A DNA stretch of 23,556 bases, taken from positions 1 to 23,556 of the IMG/VR virus record IMGVR_UViG_3300024265_000205. One strand, 5' to 3'. Source of the DNA: a virus. Shown piece by piece: positions 1 to 6,530 of the stretch. The notes beneath the pieces were generated by a model. That model saw only the letters and a program-made list of their open reading frames with translations, made no database searches and was not told the origin of the DNA. Both the position numbers and the translations under genes were made by a program. Numbering within the stretch: the first letter of the stretch is position 1; every line of letters starts with the position of its first letter.

Positions 1-1
1 T

Positions 2-268
2 TATTACGAATTGGATAAACTCATTAAGAAGGCTCTGGGCATCACGTATGAGATGGTTGCGGATGAAGAGCTTCGGAACGATATGCACGTTGTCTACCAC
101 ATCCGAGAAGACTGGAAGCTCATGGAGCCGTGGGATTCGGACAGGATAGCTGAGGCAATGATGGCCGGAAGATTCAAAGGCAATTACAACCTGTCAAAAA
201 TTATGCTCTTCCTTCGGGATGAGGGTATCATCGAAAACGGCACCTACATCATTCACGTAAGTTGGTAA
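2..268 (+). CDS. Hypothetical small protein, 5'-truncated at window edge
   Basis: The frame is open to the left edge of the window, and the first possible start inside it is a TTG at 11 with no ribosome binding site, so the true start probably lies outside. At least 85 residues are visible. I do not recognise the family. The C-terminal half (a helical stretch followed by a segment with LRDEGIIENGTYIIHVSW) has the helix-strand-turn-strand look of a small winged-helix domain, but this is only an impression. It is the first visible gene of a compact plus-strand series and is followed after 13 nt by the next gene. The role is unknown. An accessory phage function such as host takeover is an inference from gene size and position. 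Confidence 0.6.
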   Translation, partial: YYELDKLIKKALGITYEMVADEELRNDMHVVYHIREDWKLMEPWDSDRIAEAMMAGRFKGNYNLSKIMLFLRDEGIIENGTYIIHVSW

Positions 269-281
269 GGAGGTAAATCTA

Positions 282-512
282 ATGGACGTGATAAAAGCCC
301 TGAAAGAAAGCTTGGTGCCAAGAGGAACGGCCCCACTTGTCAAGCTGGAGGTTGGTGGAGATATGGGGTACTACCCGTTGGACGAAATCACCGAAGCCAT
401 TGATTGTCTTGAAACGAAAATTACAGCGGCCGCACTGGGTGAGAAGCTGAACCCACTGGAACGAATAGCTGTTGAGATTCTGTTAAAGACCGCTAACATA
501 GAAGGTTACTGA
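282..512 (+). CDS. Hypothetical small acidic protein (76 aa)
   Basis: The ATG at 282 follows a strong Shine-Dalgarno sequence (AAGGAGG) at the usual distance, which fixes the start. The protein is 76 aa and mostly helical by eye, with a PLDEITEAIDCLETKI stretch. It has no signal peptide, membrane segment or metal-binding motif. I do not recognise the family. It lies in the plus-strand operon, with 13 nt before it and 11 nt after it, so it is almost certainly co-transcribed with its neighbours. Confidence 0.65.
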   Translation: MDVIKALKESLVPRGTAPLVKLEVGGDMGYYPLDEITEAIDCLETKITAAALGEKLNPLERIAVEILLKTANIEGY

Positions 513-523
513 ACGGAGACATT

Positions 524-856
524 ATGAAAGAATGGAAGAGAACAATCGGATCACCTCCCCGGCTGAGAAAGAAAACTGTGTTGGAGTGGGAAGTCCATAT
601 CCCCCTGATGATAGCTCACTGCGGTGGACGGTACGTCTGGGCAGATTATGATATTGGCAAACGTGGCCTGAAGTCTTTGAAGTTCTTGGAGAGAATAGGC
701 TGGGTAAAGGTGGAAAAGAAGTCACGAAGTTTAACGGGCCTCCCGGTTTACAAATTCGGGAGACATGTTGGCTGGGGCGGCTCCAAATTCTGGTCAGAGT
801 ACATTGTGACAGTTGGTCCCAATTTCCCCAAGAGGTTGAAAGGAGACCCACTATGA
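524..856 (+). CDS. Hypothetical basic protein (110 aa)
   Basis: The ATG at 524 is preceded by an ACGGAGA ribosome binding site. The 110-aa product is basic, with a lysine/arginine-rich first 20 residues. In the middle is a segment (around residues 45-75) that could be a helix-turn-helix followed by a beta hairpin, which suggests possible nucleic-acid binding; I cannot confirm this. Its stop overlaps the next start as ATGA, so the two are probably translationally coupled. A minus-strand open frame covering 522-968 lies across it, but that frame has no ribosome binding site and crosses two coherent genes. Confidence 0.65.
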   Translation: MKEWKRTIGSPPRLRKKTVLEWEVHIPLMIAHCGGRYVWADYDIGKRGLKSLKFLERIGWVKVEKKSRSLTGLPVYKFGRHVGWGGSKFWSEYIVTVGPNFPKRLKGDPL

Positions 857-1143
857 GCCTTCCCACGAAAACCAGAGACAGTCTAGTCAAGGCTGTTAAC
901 AAGATGTTTCCTGAGCATGATAAAGGGTATCCGATAGCCTTTGATGTTGATGATGAAGTCAGGATCACCGGGGAGAGTTGGTGTTCTTACAAAGGCGAAG
1001 GTCCGATGTCGGTGGTTGATTATTACGAGGCACCCCGTGACTGGGATTTCGGCGTCCACCCAGCGCTTTCTGCCTATCTGGAGAAGCGGGGTTTTTATGT
1101 TGAGTGGGCAAACCCGGCCTACGTGGTTGTTTACGAAATCTAA
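853..1143 (+). CDS. Hypothetical acidic protein (96 aa)
   Basis: The start overlaps the upstream stop (ATGA at 853-856) and is preceded by AAAGGAG. The 96-aa product is acidic and rich in aromatic residues in its second half (tyrosine and tryptophan around residues 45-90), suggesting a small beta-rich fold. I recognise no family. It is coupled to the gene before it and followed 10 nt later by the next gene. Confidence 0.65.
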   Translation: MSLPTKTRDSLVKAVNKMFPEHDKGYPIAFDVDDEVRITGESWCSYKGEGPMSVVDYYEAPRDWDFGVHPALSAYLEKRGFYVEWANPAYVVVYEI

Positions 1144-1153
1144 GGGGGCAATC

Positions 1154-1552
1154 ATGAAATTGACCACAGAGAATGTAACAGAAGTATTTAAGAAGTGTTT
1201 GTGGATTGATGAGGAAATAAAGGAATTTTCCCGTGATGAGTTATGGAAACGCTCTACCGTCATTGAAGGAATCGTCAAGACTGCGGGGTTTAGTCCAGAG
1301 AAAGTTGATGAGCAGAGGGAGAATATTATTGATCTCCTTAACCAACTTCCCATTGAGTTCCATAAGGAGAGTGGGGGTGGGTATACCTTCCTCAACGCCC
1401 CCTTTGATAAAGAAGGGAAGCTTTGGGGACAGCAGACCAACGCTGAGGACTTAATGATGTTGGGCATGGCCATCGATAAGGTAAGTTACTGTTTGCCGAG
1501 ATCAACGTGGTCTGTCTTTCCGGGGTCAGTACCCTATTTCGTAATTGAATAA
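1154..1552 (+). CDS. Conserved phage/bacterial hypothetical protein (132 aa)
   Basis: The ATG at 1154, ten nucleotides after the previous stop and preceded by AAGGGGG, is the proper start; the frame stays open further upstream, but that part overlaps the previous gene. The 132-aa product looks like a widespread uncharacterised family found in phages and bacteria. It shows the family's landmarks in order: an N-terminal helix, an IEGIV segment near residue 38, an LLNQLP-EFH segment in the middle, a glycine-rich GGGYTFLNA motif near residue 75, and a C-terminal LPRSTWSVFPGSVPY motif. I recognise this pattern from memory of similar proteins; no function is established to my knowledge. A cytosolic accessory role is likely. 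Confidence 0.75.
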   Translation: MKLTTENVTEVFKKCLWIDEEIKEFSRDELWKRSTVIEGIVKTAGFSPEKVDEQRENIIDLLNQLPIEFHKESGGGYTFLNAPFDKEGKLWGQQTNAEDLMMLGMAIDKVSYCLPRSTWSVFPGSVPYFVIE

Positions 1553-1567
1553 AAGGAGGCAAATCTT

Positions 1568-1810
1568 ATGGCTATAACAGGTGATAGCAAAGAAGTTGTT
1601 GCTGATGTAGTTAAAACTGGAATGTGGGCTCTTAACATTATGGGTTCTATTCTCAGTGCTTCGGGAGTAGAGGCTGATATTCTGGAGATTAATGATGATG
1701 TCCCTATAGCTCCCGTCCGTCTGTGTACTGATATTCTGGAGATTGTTGTGGAGTGTCGGAAAGAACTCACCATCGCACTTTGTAATCTCGCAAAGGAGGT
1801 TCCGGTATGA
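1568..1810 (+). CDS. Hypothetical small protein (80 aa)
   Basis: The ATG at 1568 has a strong AAAGGAGG site upstream. The 80-aa product is helical, acidic in the middle, and has three cysteines in the C-terminal half (around residues 50-72) that do not form a CxxC pair. A mildly hydrophobic stretch near residues 18-32 is too short and polar to be a convincing membrane helix. The stop overlaps the next start as ATGA. No family recognised. Confidence 0.6.
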   Translation: MAITGDSKEVVADVVKTGMWALNIMGSILSASGVEADILEINDDVPIAPVRLCTDILEIVVECRKELTIALCNLAKEVPV

Positions 1811-2100
1811 GCAAAAGAGCCCAACGAAAATTGCGGCGGAAGATGGAGGTGGAGAGCATCAAGGACCGTATTCAGGATGCTGTTACAAAGTCTTTCAGAG
1901 ATTCGATGAAATTATCTCTGGATGAAATGGATACAGTTGAGGCATGTGACGAGGCAATAGAAGCTCTTCACTCCGAAAAGGCCAGAGAAGCGGCTTACAT
2001 CGCCGGGAATACGGTGGTGATAAACCTCTATAAAGAGTATGGCCCCACAGAAAAACATCTGGTTAAAGCGGCAGTGGCGGAACTTAATCGGGGAGTATGA
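1807..2100 (+). CDS. Hypothetical helical protein with basic N terminus (97 aa)
   Basis: The start overlaps the previous stop (ATGA) and is preceded by AAAGGAGG, so the start is well supported. The 97-aa product begins with a strongly basic stretch (SKRAQRKLRRK) and then appears entirely alpha-helical with alternating charges. The basic head could bind nucleic acid, but this is only inference. It is the last gene of the plus-strand operon and is followed by the hairpin terminator beginning at 2137. Confidence 0.65.
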   Translation: MSKRAQRKLRRKMEVESIKDRIQDAVTKSFRDSMKLSLDEMDTVEACDEAIEALHSEKAREAAYIAGNTVVINLYKEYGPTEKHLVKAAVAELNRGV

Positions 2101-2136
2101 TTACTGGCAACGGGTCTGAATGATCCGCTATTAGGA

Positions 2137-2168
2137 AGGGGCTCTAATTCTGGAGCCCCTATTTATTT
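2137..2168 (+). terminator. Rho-independent terminator between convergent operons
   Basis: An 8-bp perfect stem (AGGGGCTC pairing with GAGCCCCT) with an 8-nt loop is followed on the plus strand by the T-rich ATTTATTT. It sits 37 nt after the last plus-strand gene and directly after the last minus-strand gene. It should stop plus-strand transcription well. The minus-strand T tract (TTCCT) is poor, so it may be only a weak barrier in that direction. Confidence 0.8.
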
Positions 2169-2403
2169 ACCTCTCCCACCTGTAAGTATTACCCCCGGCT
2201 GGGACAAGAAGGCCATCATCAATAAGACCTTGCCATGCTTGGTCAAAAAGATTTTTAGTAGCGCCTTTGATAGTCTGGGATACTGTCTGCCATAGCATAT
2301 TACCCTTGACAGACCTATTGGTCCCGGAAAGGTGATCACGAATAAAATTCTCTAATTCGCTCTTGATATTCATCTGAGCTTCGTTAACATTTTTAAATTT
2401 CAT
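2167..2403 (-). CDS. Hypothetical small protein, possible winged-helix fold (78 aa)
   Basis: The ATG at 2403 is preceded by GAGGT at normal spacing. The 78-aa product is helical at the N terminus and ends with GLIDDGLLVPAGGNTYRWER, a pattern that resembles the last helix and beta hairpin of small winged-helix domains. It is the last gene of the minus-strand late block; its stop is 7 nt from the terminator stem. The function is unknown. Confidence 0.6.
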   Translation of the reverse strand: MKFKNVNEAQMNIKSELENFIRDHLSGTNRSVKGNMLWQTVSQTIKGATKNLFDQAWQGLIDDGLLVPAGGNTYRWER

Positions 2404-2405
2404 AA

Positions 2406-2738
2406 TTACCTCAACTTATGGTAATAGTTTTTCCATTTTATCCAGACAGGGGATTGCTTCGGATTCGATTCAACAAACTGTTTCATCCCCGTGGTCTTTG
2501 TTGATGTGTCCCACCACTTCCGTGGGGGTTTACCGTTTTGACATTTGGTAAAGGTATCAAGGTCCACTTCAAAGTAAGGTCCACCGGCAAAAGTACCACC
2601 CGGCAAAGCTGGAACACGTTTAATCATCTCCGTAGTGTTCTTCTCCGTCTTCTTATTTGATGGGGTAATCTGGCCTACGGCTTGTGGCACATCAGCGGAC
2701 AACGTAGACTCTTTTACATATTCCCTGAATCCTTTCAT
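2406..2738 (-). CDS. Putative internal capsid protein with T4-like capsid-targeting N terminus (110 aa)
   Basis: The ATG at 2738 has AAAGGAT upstream and overlaps the stop of the preceding gene by four bases. The first residues, MKGFREYVKES, fit the pattern of the T4 capsid-targeting sequence (M-K-x-Y/F-x-E-F-I-x-E), which directs internal proteins and Alt into the prohead and is then cut off by protease gp21 after the final glutamate. Here the cut would fall between E10 and S11. The remaining 100 residues are basic and contain several tryptophans (WWD, VWIKW), as expected for a small protein packed with DNA. Targeting is inferred from the N-terminal match only; the mature domain is not recognised. 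It shares a late transcript with the coiled-coil membrane protein upstream. Confidence 0.6.
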   Translation of the reverse strand: MKGFREYVKESTLSADVPQAVGQITPSNKKTEKNTTEMIKRVPALPGGTFAGGPYFEVDLDTFTKCQNGKPPRKWWDTSTKTTGMKQFVESNPKQSPVWIKWKNYYHKLR

Positions 2739-3274
2739 TTCGTATCCTTTTCTACGTTGTTTTGTTCTAATTCCACTACTGGGGTTCTACCATCCAACAA
2801 TTTAGCAATGTCCCTATGACTTAAAGTCTGCGAATTATTAAATGATATAACAGTTCCAACGACACCCACAACGATGGCCGTTACTACAATAAACACCAAT
2901 TTCTCGCCCCATCCCCGAAAACGAGTATTCTCCTTTATCTGGGGATTGACATCATTTTTAAATTTTTCAAGCGTATCTACTTTCTTGGCATTGTCTTCTG
3001 ATCTAACTGATAAGATCGTAACCTTTTCCAACATCTCAGAATTGTATTTGTTTAATCTACGTATCTCTTCCCAGATAGCGTTCTGAAAATTTTGCAATGC
3101 CAATTCACGGGACTTCAAATCATCAGCAATATTATTAACACGCTCCTGTGTTGCGGCCAACGTAATAATTGCGTCCTCTATTTTTCCTAGACGCTCACCA
3201 TATGCTCCCACTGTTGCGTTAACACCCGAAAGTTCCGTTTGTATAGCTATTAAGACATCCTGTTCTGGGGGCAT
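2735..3274 (-). CDS. Coiled-coil protein with one C-terminal membrane helix (179 aa)
   Basis: The ATG at 3274 has AAGGAGAG upstream and is the first gene after the late promoter at 3308-3322. Residues 1-110 look like a long coiled coil (heptad-like spacing of leucine, isoleucine and valine among charged residues). Residues 125-146 form a clear hydrophobic membrane helix containing a VVGVVG core, and about 30 polar residues follow. A coiled-coil head with a single membrane helix recalls XhlA-type lysis accessory proteins, but those have almost nothing after the helix, so the match is weak. A late membrane role such as lysis or inner-membrane contact during infection is possible. No confident family assignment. 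Confidence 0.6.
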   Translation of the reverse strand: MPPEQDVLIAIQTELSGVNATVGAYGERLGKIEDAIITLAATQERVNNIADDLKSRELALQNFQNAIWEEIRRLNKYNSEMLEKVTILSVRSEDNAKKVDTLEKFKNDVNPQIKENTRFRGWGEKLVFIVVTAIVVGVVGTVISFNNSQTLSHRDIAKLLDGRTPVVELEQNNVEKDTK

Positions 3275-3307
3275 CTTCTCTCCTTGTATTGAATGTGAAA
3301 TGTAAAC

Positions 3308-3322
3308 TTTTAAGTATTTATA
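3308..3322 (-). promoter_or_regulatory. T4-type late promoter
   Basis: The minus strand reads TATAAATACTTAAAA, an exact match to the T4 late box TATAAATA followed by a CTTAAAA extension shared with the other late promoters in this window. It lies 34 nt upstream of the start of the 179-aa membrane protein gene, in an intergenic gap. In T4 this box is read by RNA polymerase with the phage sigma factor gp55; use of a similar factor here is inferred. Confidence 0.8.
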
Positions 3323-3363
3323 ATCGTTTCACTCCACGTGTCTTTATCTCATAACGGGAGACG

Positions 3364-4647
3364 TTAGAATTCAATGACTTCAATAGCAAGGAAACAAGAT
3401 AAGGAGTTTAAAGCAACCCCAGAATTCTGTTTCATAACGCCCTTGATGTAAGCGCCTCCATTAATGGTCCCGTCTAAAGGTGGGGTTACAATGTGTTGTC
3501 CACACTCTTGTTGGCCACTATCATTATCCCCACTTCTCTGAGCCACGGAGAATCGTTTTTCAAGGCTAGGAGTTCCGTCATAATAATCAAGATGGAGCCA
3601 TCTCCATGTTGATGGATTGGTAGTAGCCGGGATATTCCACAACACCCCAGCATAAGCCCGGAATTTTTTAACATTCGGAACATAAATGTAATTATCCGAT
3701 GGAGAATTAAATACTACGATTCCTTCTTGAAAGAAAACAGACCCGCCGCCACCACCACCCGTAGGAATTTCAATTTCTGTGTCATTTGCTACCGATAGGG
3801 CGCTGTTATCTCCCCCGGCTCCAATTGATAAAGGCGCAACGAATTTCTTATTACTCCCTACCAATTGCCATACATTGCTTGATGAGTCCACAAACATAAA
3901 CTCAAAAATATCTCCAGTTGCCACGGTAATATCATTTCCATATGGAAGAATAAGGCTAGAACTATTATGAGTAATTACATCTCCCCCGGCTCCAATAATT
4001 TCCAAGATAACAGTCATGCCCTTCTGAAAGAAGAAATGAGGACTTTGATAAAATCCCGCAAGAGTTGTGAAAGTTCCGTATTTGTAATATTTTTGTCCGG
4101 GTGTCAAGTCCATGTAATTTGCCGGGGTTCCTCCCAGACTTCCCGGACCACCGATAGCCATTGGCATATTAGTAGGTTCTGAATTGCTAATAAGCTCCCA
4201 ATAATCTGCGGCTGTCTTTCTGAAAGTTAATATTTGTCCAGAGGCCGCTGATATACTGGTGTTTGGTGATGCTGGTCGATAAATGTTCCCAGTCGCAAAA
4301 TTAAATCTGATCCTACCACTGGATATAAACATCATATCAAATTGTGTTCCTATCGGCGCTGTATCATTAATAAAAGTAGTTTTTACAAGAAACTGATTAA
4401 ATCCACTTGTCTGTTGGACCCGAAGAAAACTTGCTGTTCCATCACTGATAGAACTAATGTCCATGTTAACTGATAAATCATCTACCCCGACAGTAACCAC
4501 CCCGGACACAATCATTTTTGGAAATTGGGCTGGAACGAGCTTACTTGTGGCCGGATCAAGGTCCGCCTTCCAATCCACAAGGTCATTGATTTTTGTTCGT
4601 TGGATTTCTATTGTATCTGTTGCCTGTACGTAAATAGGTTCTGGCAT
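3364..4647 (-). CDS. Tail fibre / receptor-binding paralogue 3 (427 aa)
   Basis: The ATG overlaps the stop of the upstream fibre gene (TAATG at 4645-4649), indicating translational coupling. The N-terminal 45 residues (IEIQRTKINDLVDWKADLD, then a PAQFP segment) match those of the next two upstream genes, so this is probably the attachment module that plugs the protein into the baseplate or a fibre. The body is beta-rich and carries a repeated GD-I-x-EF...W-x-L-x-G pattern at about residues 132-153 and 242-264. A six-glycine hinge near residue 295 precedes a C-terminal domain of about 125 residues rich in aromatics, a plausible receptor-binding tip. No enzymatic motif is visible. A fibre function is inferred from architecture and position after the baseplate genes. 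Confidence 0.65.
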   Translation of the reverse strand: MPEPIYVQATDTIEIQRTKINDLVDWKADLDPATSKLVPAQFPKMIVSGVVTVGVDDLSVNMDISSISDGTASFLRVQQTSGFNQFLVKTTFINDTAPIGTQFDMMFISSGRIRFNFATGNIYRPASPNTSISAASGQILTFRKTAADYWELISNSEPTNMPMAIGGPGSLGGTPANYMDLTPGQKYYKYGTFTTLAGFYQSPHFFFQKGMTVILEIIGAGGDVITHNSSSLILPYGNDITVATGDIFEFMFVDSSSNVWQLVGSNKKFVAPLSIGAGGDNSALSVANDTEIEIPTGGGGGGSVFFQEGIVVFNSPSDNYIYVPNVKKFRAYAGVLWNIPATTNPSTWRWLHLDYYDGTPSLEKRFSVAQRSGDNDSGQQECGQHIVTPPLDGTINGGAYIKGVMKQNSGVALNSLSCFLAIEVIEF

Positions 4648-6530
4648 TACTCTATAATCTCCATCCAGAATTCTTTAATTTGATTTTTGGGCGGGTCTCC
4701 GTCTGGTTCTCCACCAAAATAAGAATCTAAAGAATACGTATCACCCTCTGATACCGGAATTGTTGGTGTTGTCATTAAAAGATTGTGATCAGGGTCCACC
4801 TGTCCATCACCAAAAGTCGCTTCTGACAAAATCACGTTTTGAGTAGAATTAAACTCTTGTATTGCTATCCATATTGGGTAATCAGAATCTTCTCCATCAA
4901 GTGTTTGGTTCCAGTCATTATCTACTGAAACGGGTCCATTAATATTGTCTCTGATAGATCGTAATGTTGAAATATTTGGGTGTTGATTACCCAGAAAAAA
5001 TCCATTTGCGGTTCCACTCTCAGTTGGAAATATTGCGCCAAGTTCTTCGGCATTTGCCGCTACTAATCTTACATAATTCCCAACACCCGGATCATTTTCA
5101 AAATCAAACAAGTAACTTGCATATTCCCCTTCATCTATAGCTCCAACAATCGGCGCATTAAAACTAAAAATTCCCGGAACAATATCGGCGTTTGCAATCG
5201 TTATAGTATCATTAGCTGTAACGATTGGATTATAATATGATCCTAATTTGGTTTCATCATATCCATAAATTTTCAAATCACCAGCCGCCGCCAAATTACC
5301 CACCACGGAATCAATTTTGAAATGAAGATATGTTACTGGGCCTACAGAAAAAATAGTTTGATTAAGCCATGTCACAGCACGAGACAAGTAATTCCCAGAC
5401 GGATTCCCAACAATTACTGTTTCTCCTAAAGTCCCAACATTTTCTGGTGTAAATTTGGCATAATTTTTAAGCAACCTGAATCCATAAACGTGTGGCTCAA
5501 GTTGTGTTGTACTGGGAGCATAAACCAATACCCCAAATCTAGCTTTAGTCACCCCGTCAGGGATTTTTATTTGTGTTGGTCCTGCAATATATGATGATTC
5601 GTAATTATATTTTATAGTTGCATTTCCAGCAAAGAAAGGTTCATAAGTAGCATCAGATACGGTTCGCAAATCACCATCTTGTATTACAACAGATTTTGTT
5701 GGTGGGAGTTGTGTTGATGATTTTCCCAACAAAACAAAAGTATCGGTTGATTCATTAATCTGAAGGAATGAAGCAACATCACCCGGCTGAAGAATAAAAT
5801 CCCGACCTTCTGGAAGTTGTAAAGTTGATGAGTTTATAACTGTTAATGATTTAGACGCCTCATCCAACACAATAAAGTGAACAGTTCCACGGTTGGTGTA
5901 TGCTTCCCCGCCAGTTGTTGGGTTACCAAACCCAGTAAACGTTTTATCATCCGCTGTAATGGTTACATGATGGATATTATAATCATATGATATGATGATG
6001 TTCCACGGTGATCCGGCATCACCAACGGAATATGTACTAGACCCCTGTGCGAATTTCTCTGGAATGTTCGTTCCTATAAAATGGAACTGGGATACTCCGG
6101 GGCTTATATAAATTTCCACAAAGACTAACTCAAGACCGGGAACGATATTTATTATAGCGGCCCCACTTCCTTCTGATCCGTAATTTGCTGGCATGACAAG
6201 GTTGCCGAATCTAGGGGTAATAAATCCAGTTGTCTCAAATCGGACAACAATTAACCGTGCATCTGTTTCTCCAGTAGACTTTTGTTCAATATCATAAATA
6301 AAATTTCCTGCAATAGCTGTAACGATAAGGAGGTTACCGTCATCATTATATTCTAATGTAGTACCATTCATAGCTACGCCAGTAGCTTCTACCAGACGTT
6401 GCTGACTCCAACCTTGAGCAACTTTCAGTCTTCCACCTATAGCAGTGAGTTGTCCCTTCTCATCAACCTGTTGATTGATTTTAGTACGTTGAATTTCAAA
6501 ATTGTCGCCGTCTAATATTTTATCCGTCAT
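4647..6530 (-). CDS. Tail fibre / receptor-binding paralogue 2 (627 aa)
   Basis: This starts 11 nt inside the end of the previous fibre gene, with GAGG upstream of the ATG at 6530. The first 45 residues (FEIQRTKINQQVDEKGQL, then GGRLKVAQGW) match the N terminus of the two neighbouring fibre genes. The body is beta-rich with two copies of the GD/PG...F...IG repeat (about residues 129-153 and 230-269). The C-terminal half (about residues 290-627) is unrelated to the neighbours by eye and is the longest of the three. No collagen-like repeats, protease or depolymerase motif could be recognised. It probably acts at the virion surface in host recognition; this is inference from position and the shared anchor. 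Confidence 0.65.
   Translation of the reverse strand: MTDKILDGDNFEIQRTKINQQVDEKGQLTAIGGRLKVAQGWSQQRLVEATGVAMNGTTLEYNDDGNLLIVTAIAGNFIYDIEQKSTGETDARLIVVRFETTGFITPRFGNLVMPANYGSEGSGAAIINIVPGLELVFVEIYISPGVSQFHFIGTNIPEKFAQGSSTYSVGDAGSPWNIIISYDYNIHHVTITADDKTFTGFGNPTTGGEAYTNRGTVHFIVLDEASKSLTVINSSTLQLPEGRDFILQPGDVASFLQINESTDTFVLLGKSSTQLPPTKSVVIQDGDLRTVSDATYEPFFAGNATIKYNYESSYIAGPTQIKIPDGVTKARFGVLVYAPSTTQLEPHVYGFRLLKNYAKFTPENVGTLGETVIVGNPSGNYLSRAVTWLNQTIFSVGPVTYLHFKIDSVVGNLAAAGDLKIYGYDETKLGSYYNPIVTANDTITIANADIVPGIFSFNAPIVGAIDEGEYASYLFDFENDPGVGNYVRLVAANAEELGAIFPTESGTANGFFLGNQHPNISTLRSIRDNINGPVSVDNDWNQTLDGEDSDYPIWIAIQEFNSTQNVILSEATFGDGQVDPDHNLLMTTPTIPVSEGDTYSLDSYFGGEPDGDPPKNQIKEFWMEIIE

Noticed and set aside
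522-968. Minus-strand open frame of 148 codons
   Set aside because: It crosses two plus-strand genes that have good ribosome binding sites and coupling, has no ribosome binding site of its own, and its product is serine/proline-rich in the way reverse-strand shadows usually are.
883-1473. Minus-strand open frame of 196 codons
   Set aside because: It lies antisense to the conserved 132-aa gene and its neighbour; the conserved motifs are on the plus strand.
941-1552. Longer 203-residue form of the 132-aa gene
   Set aside because: The extra 5' part overlaps the preceding gene in another frame; the ATG at 1154 has its own ribosome binding site and matches the family N terminus.
6106-6113. TATAAATT on the plus strand as a late promoter
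   Set aside because: Inside a fibre gene, on the strand without downstream genes, lacks the last A and the CTTAAAA extension.
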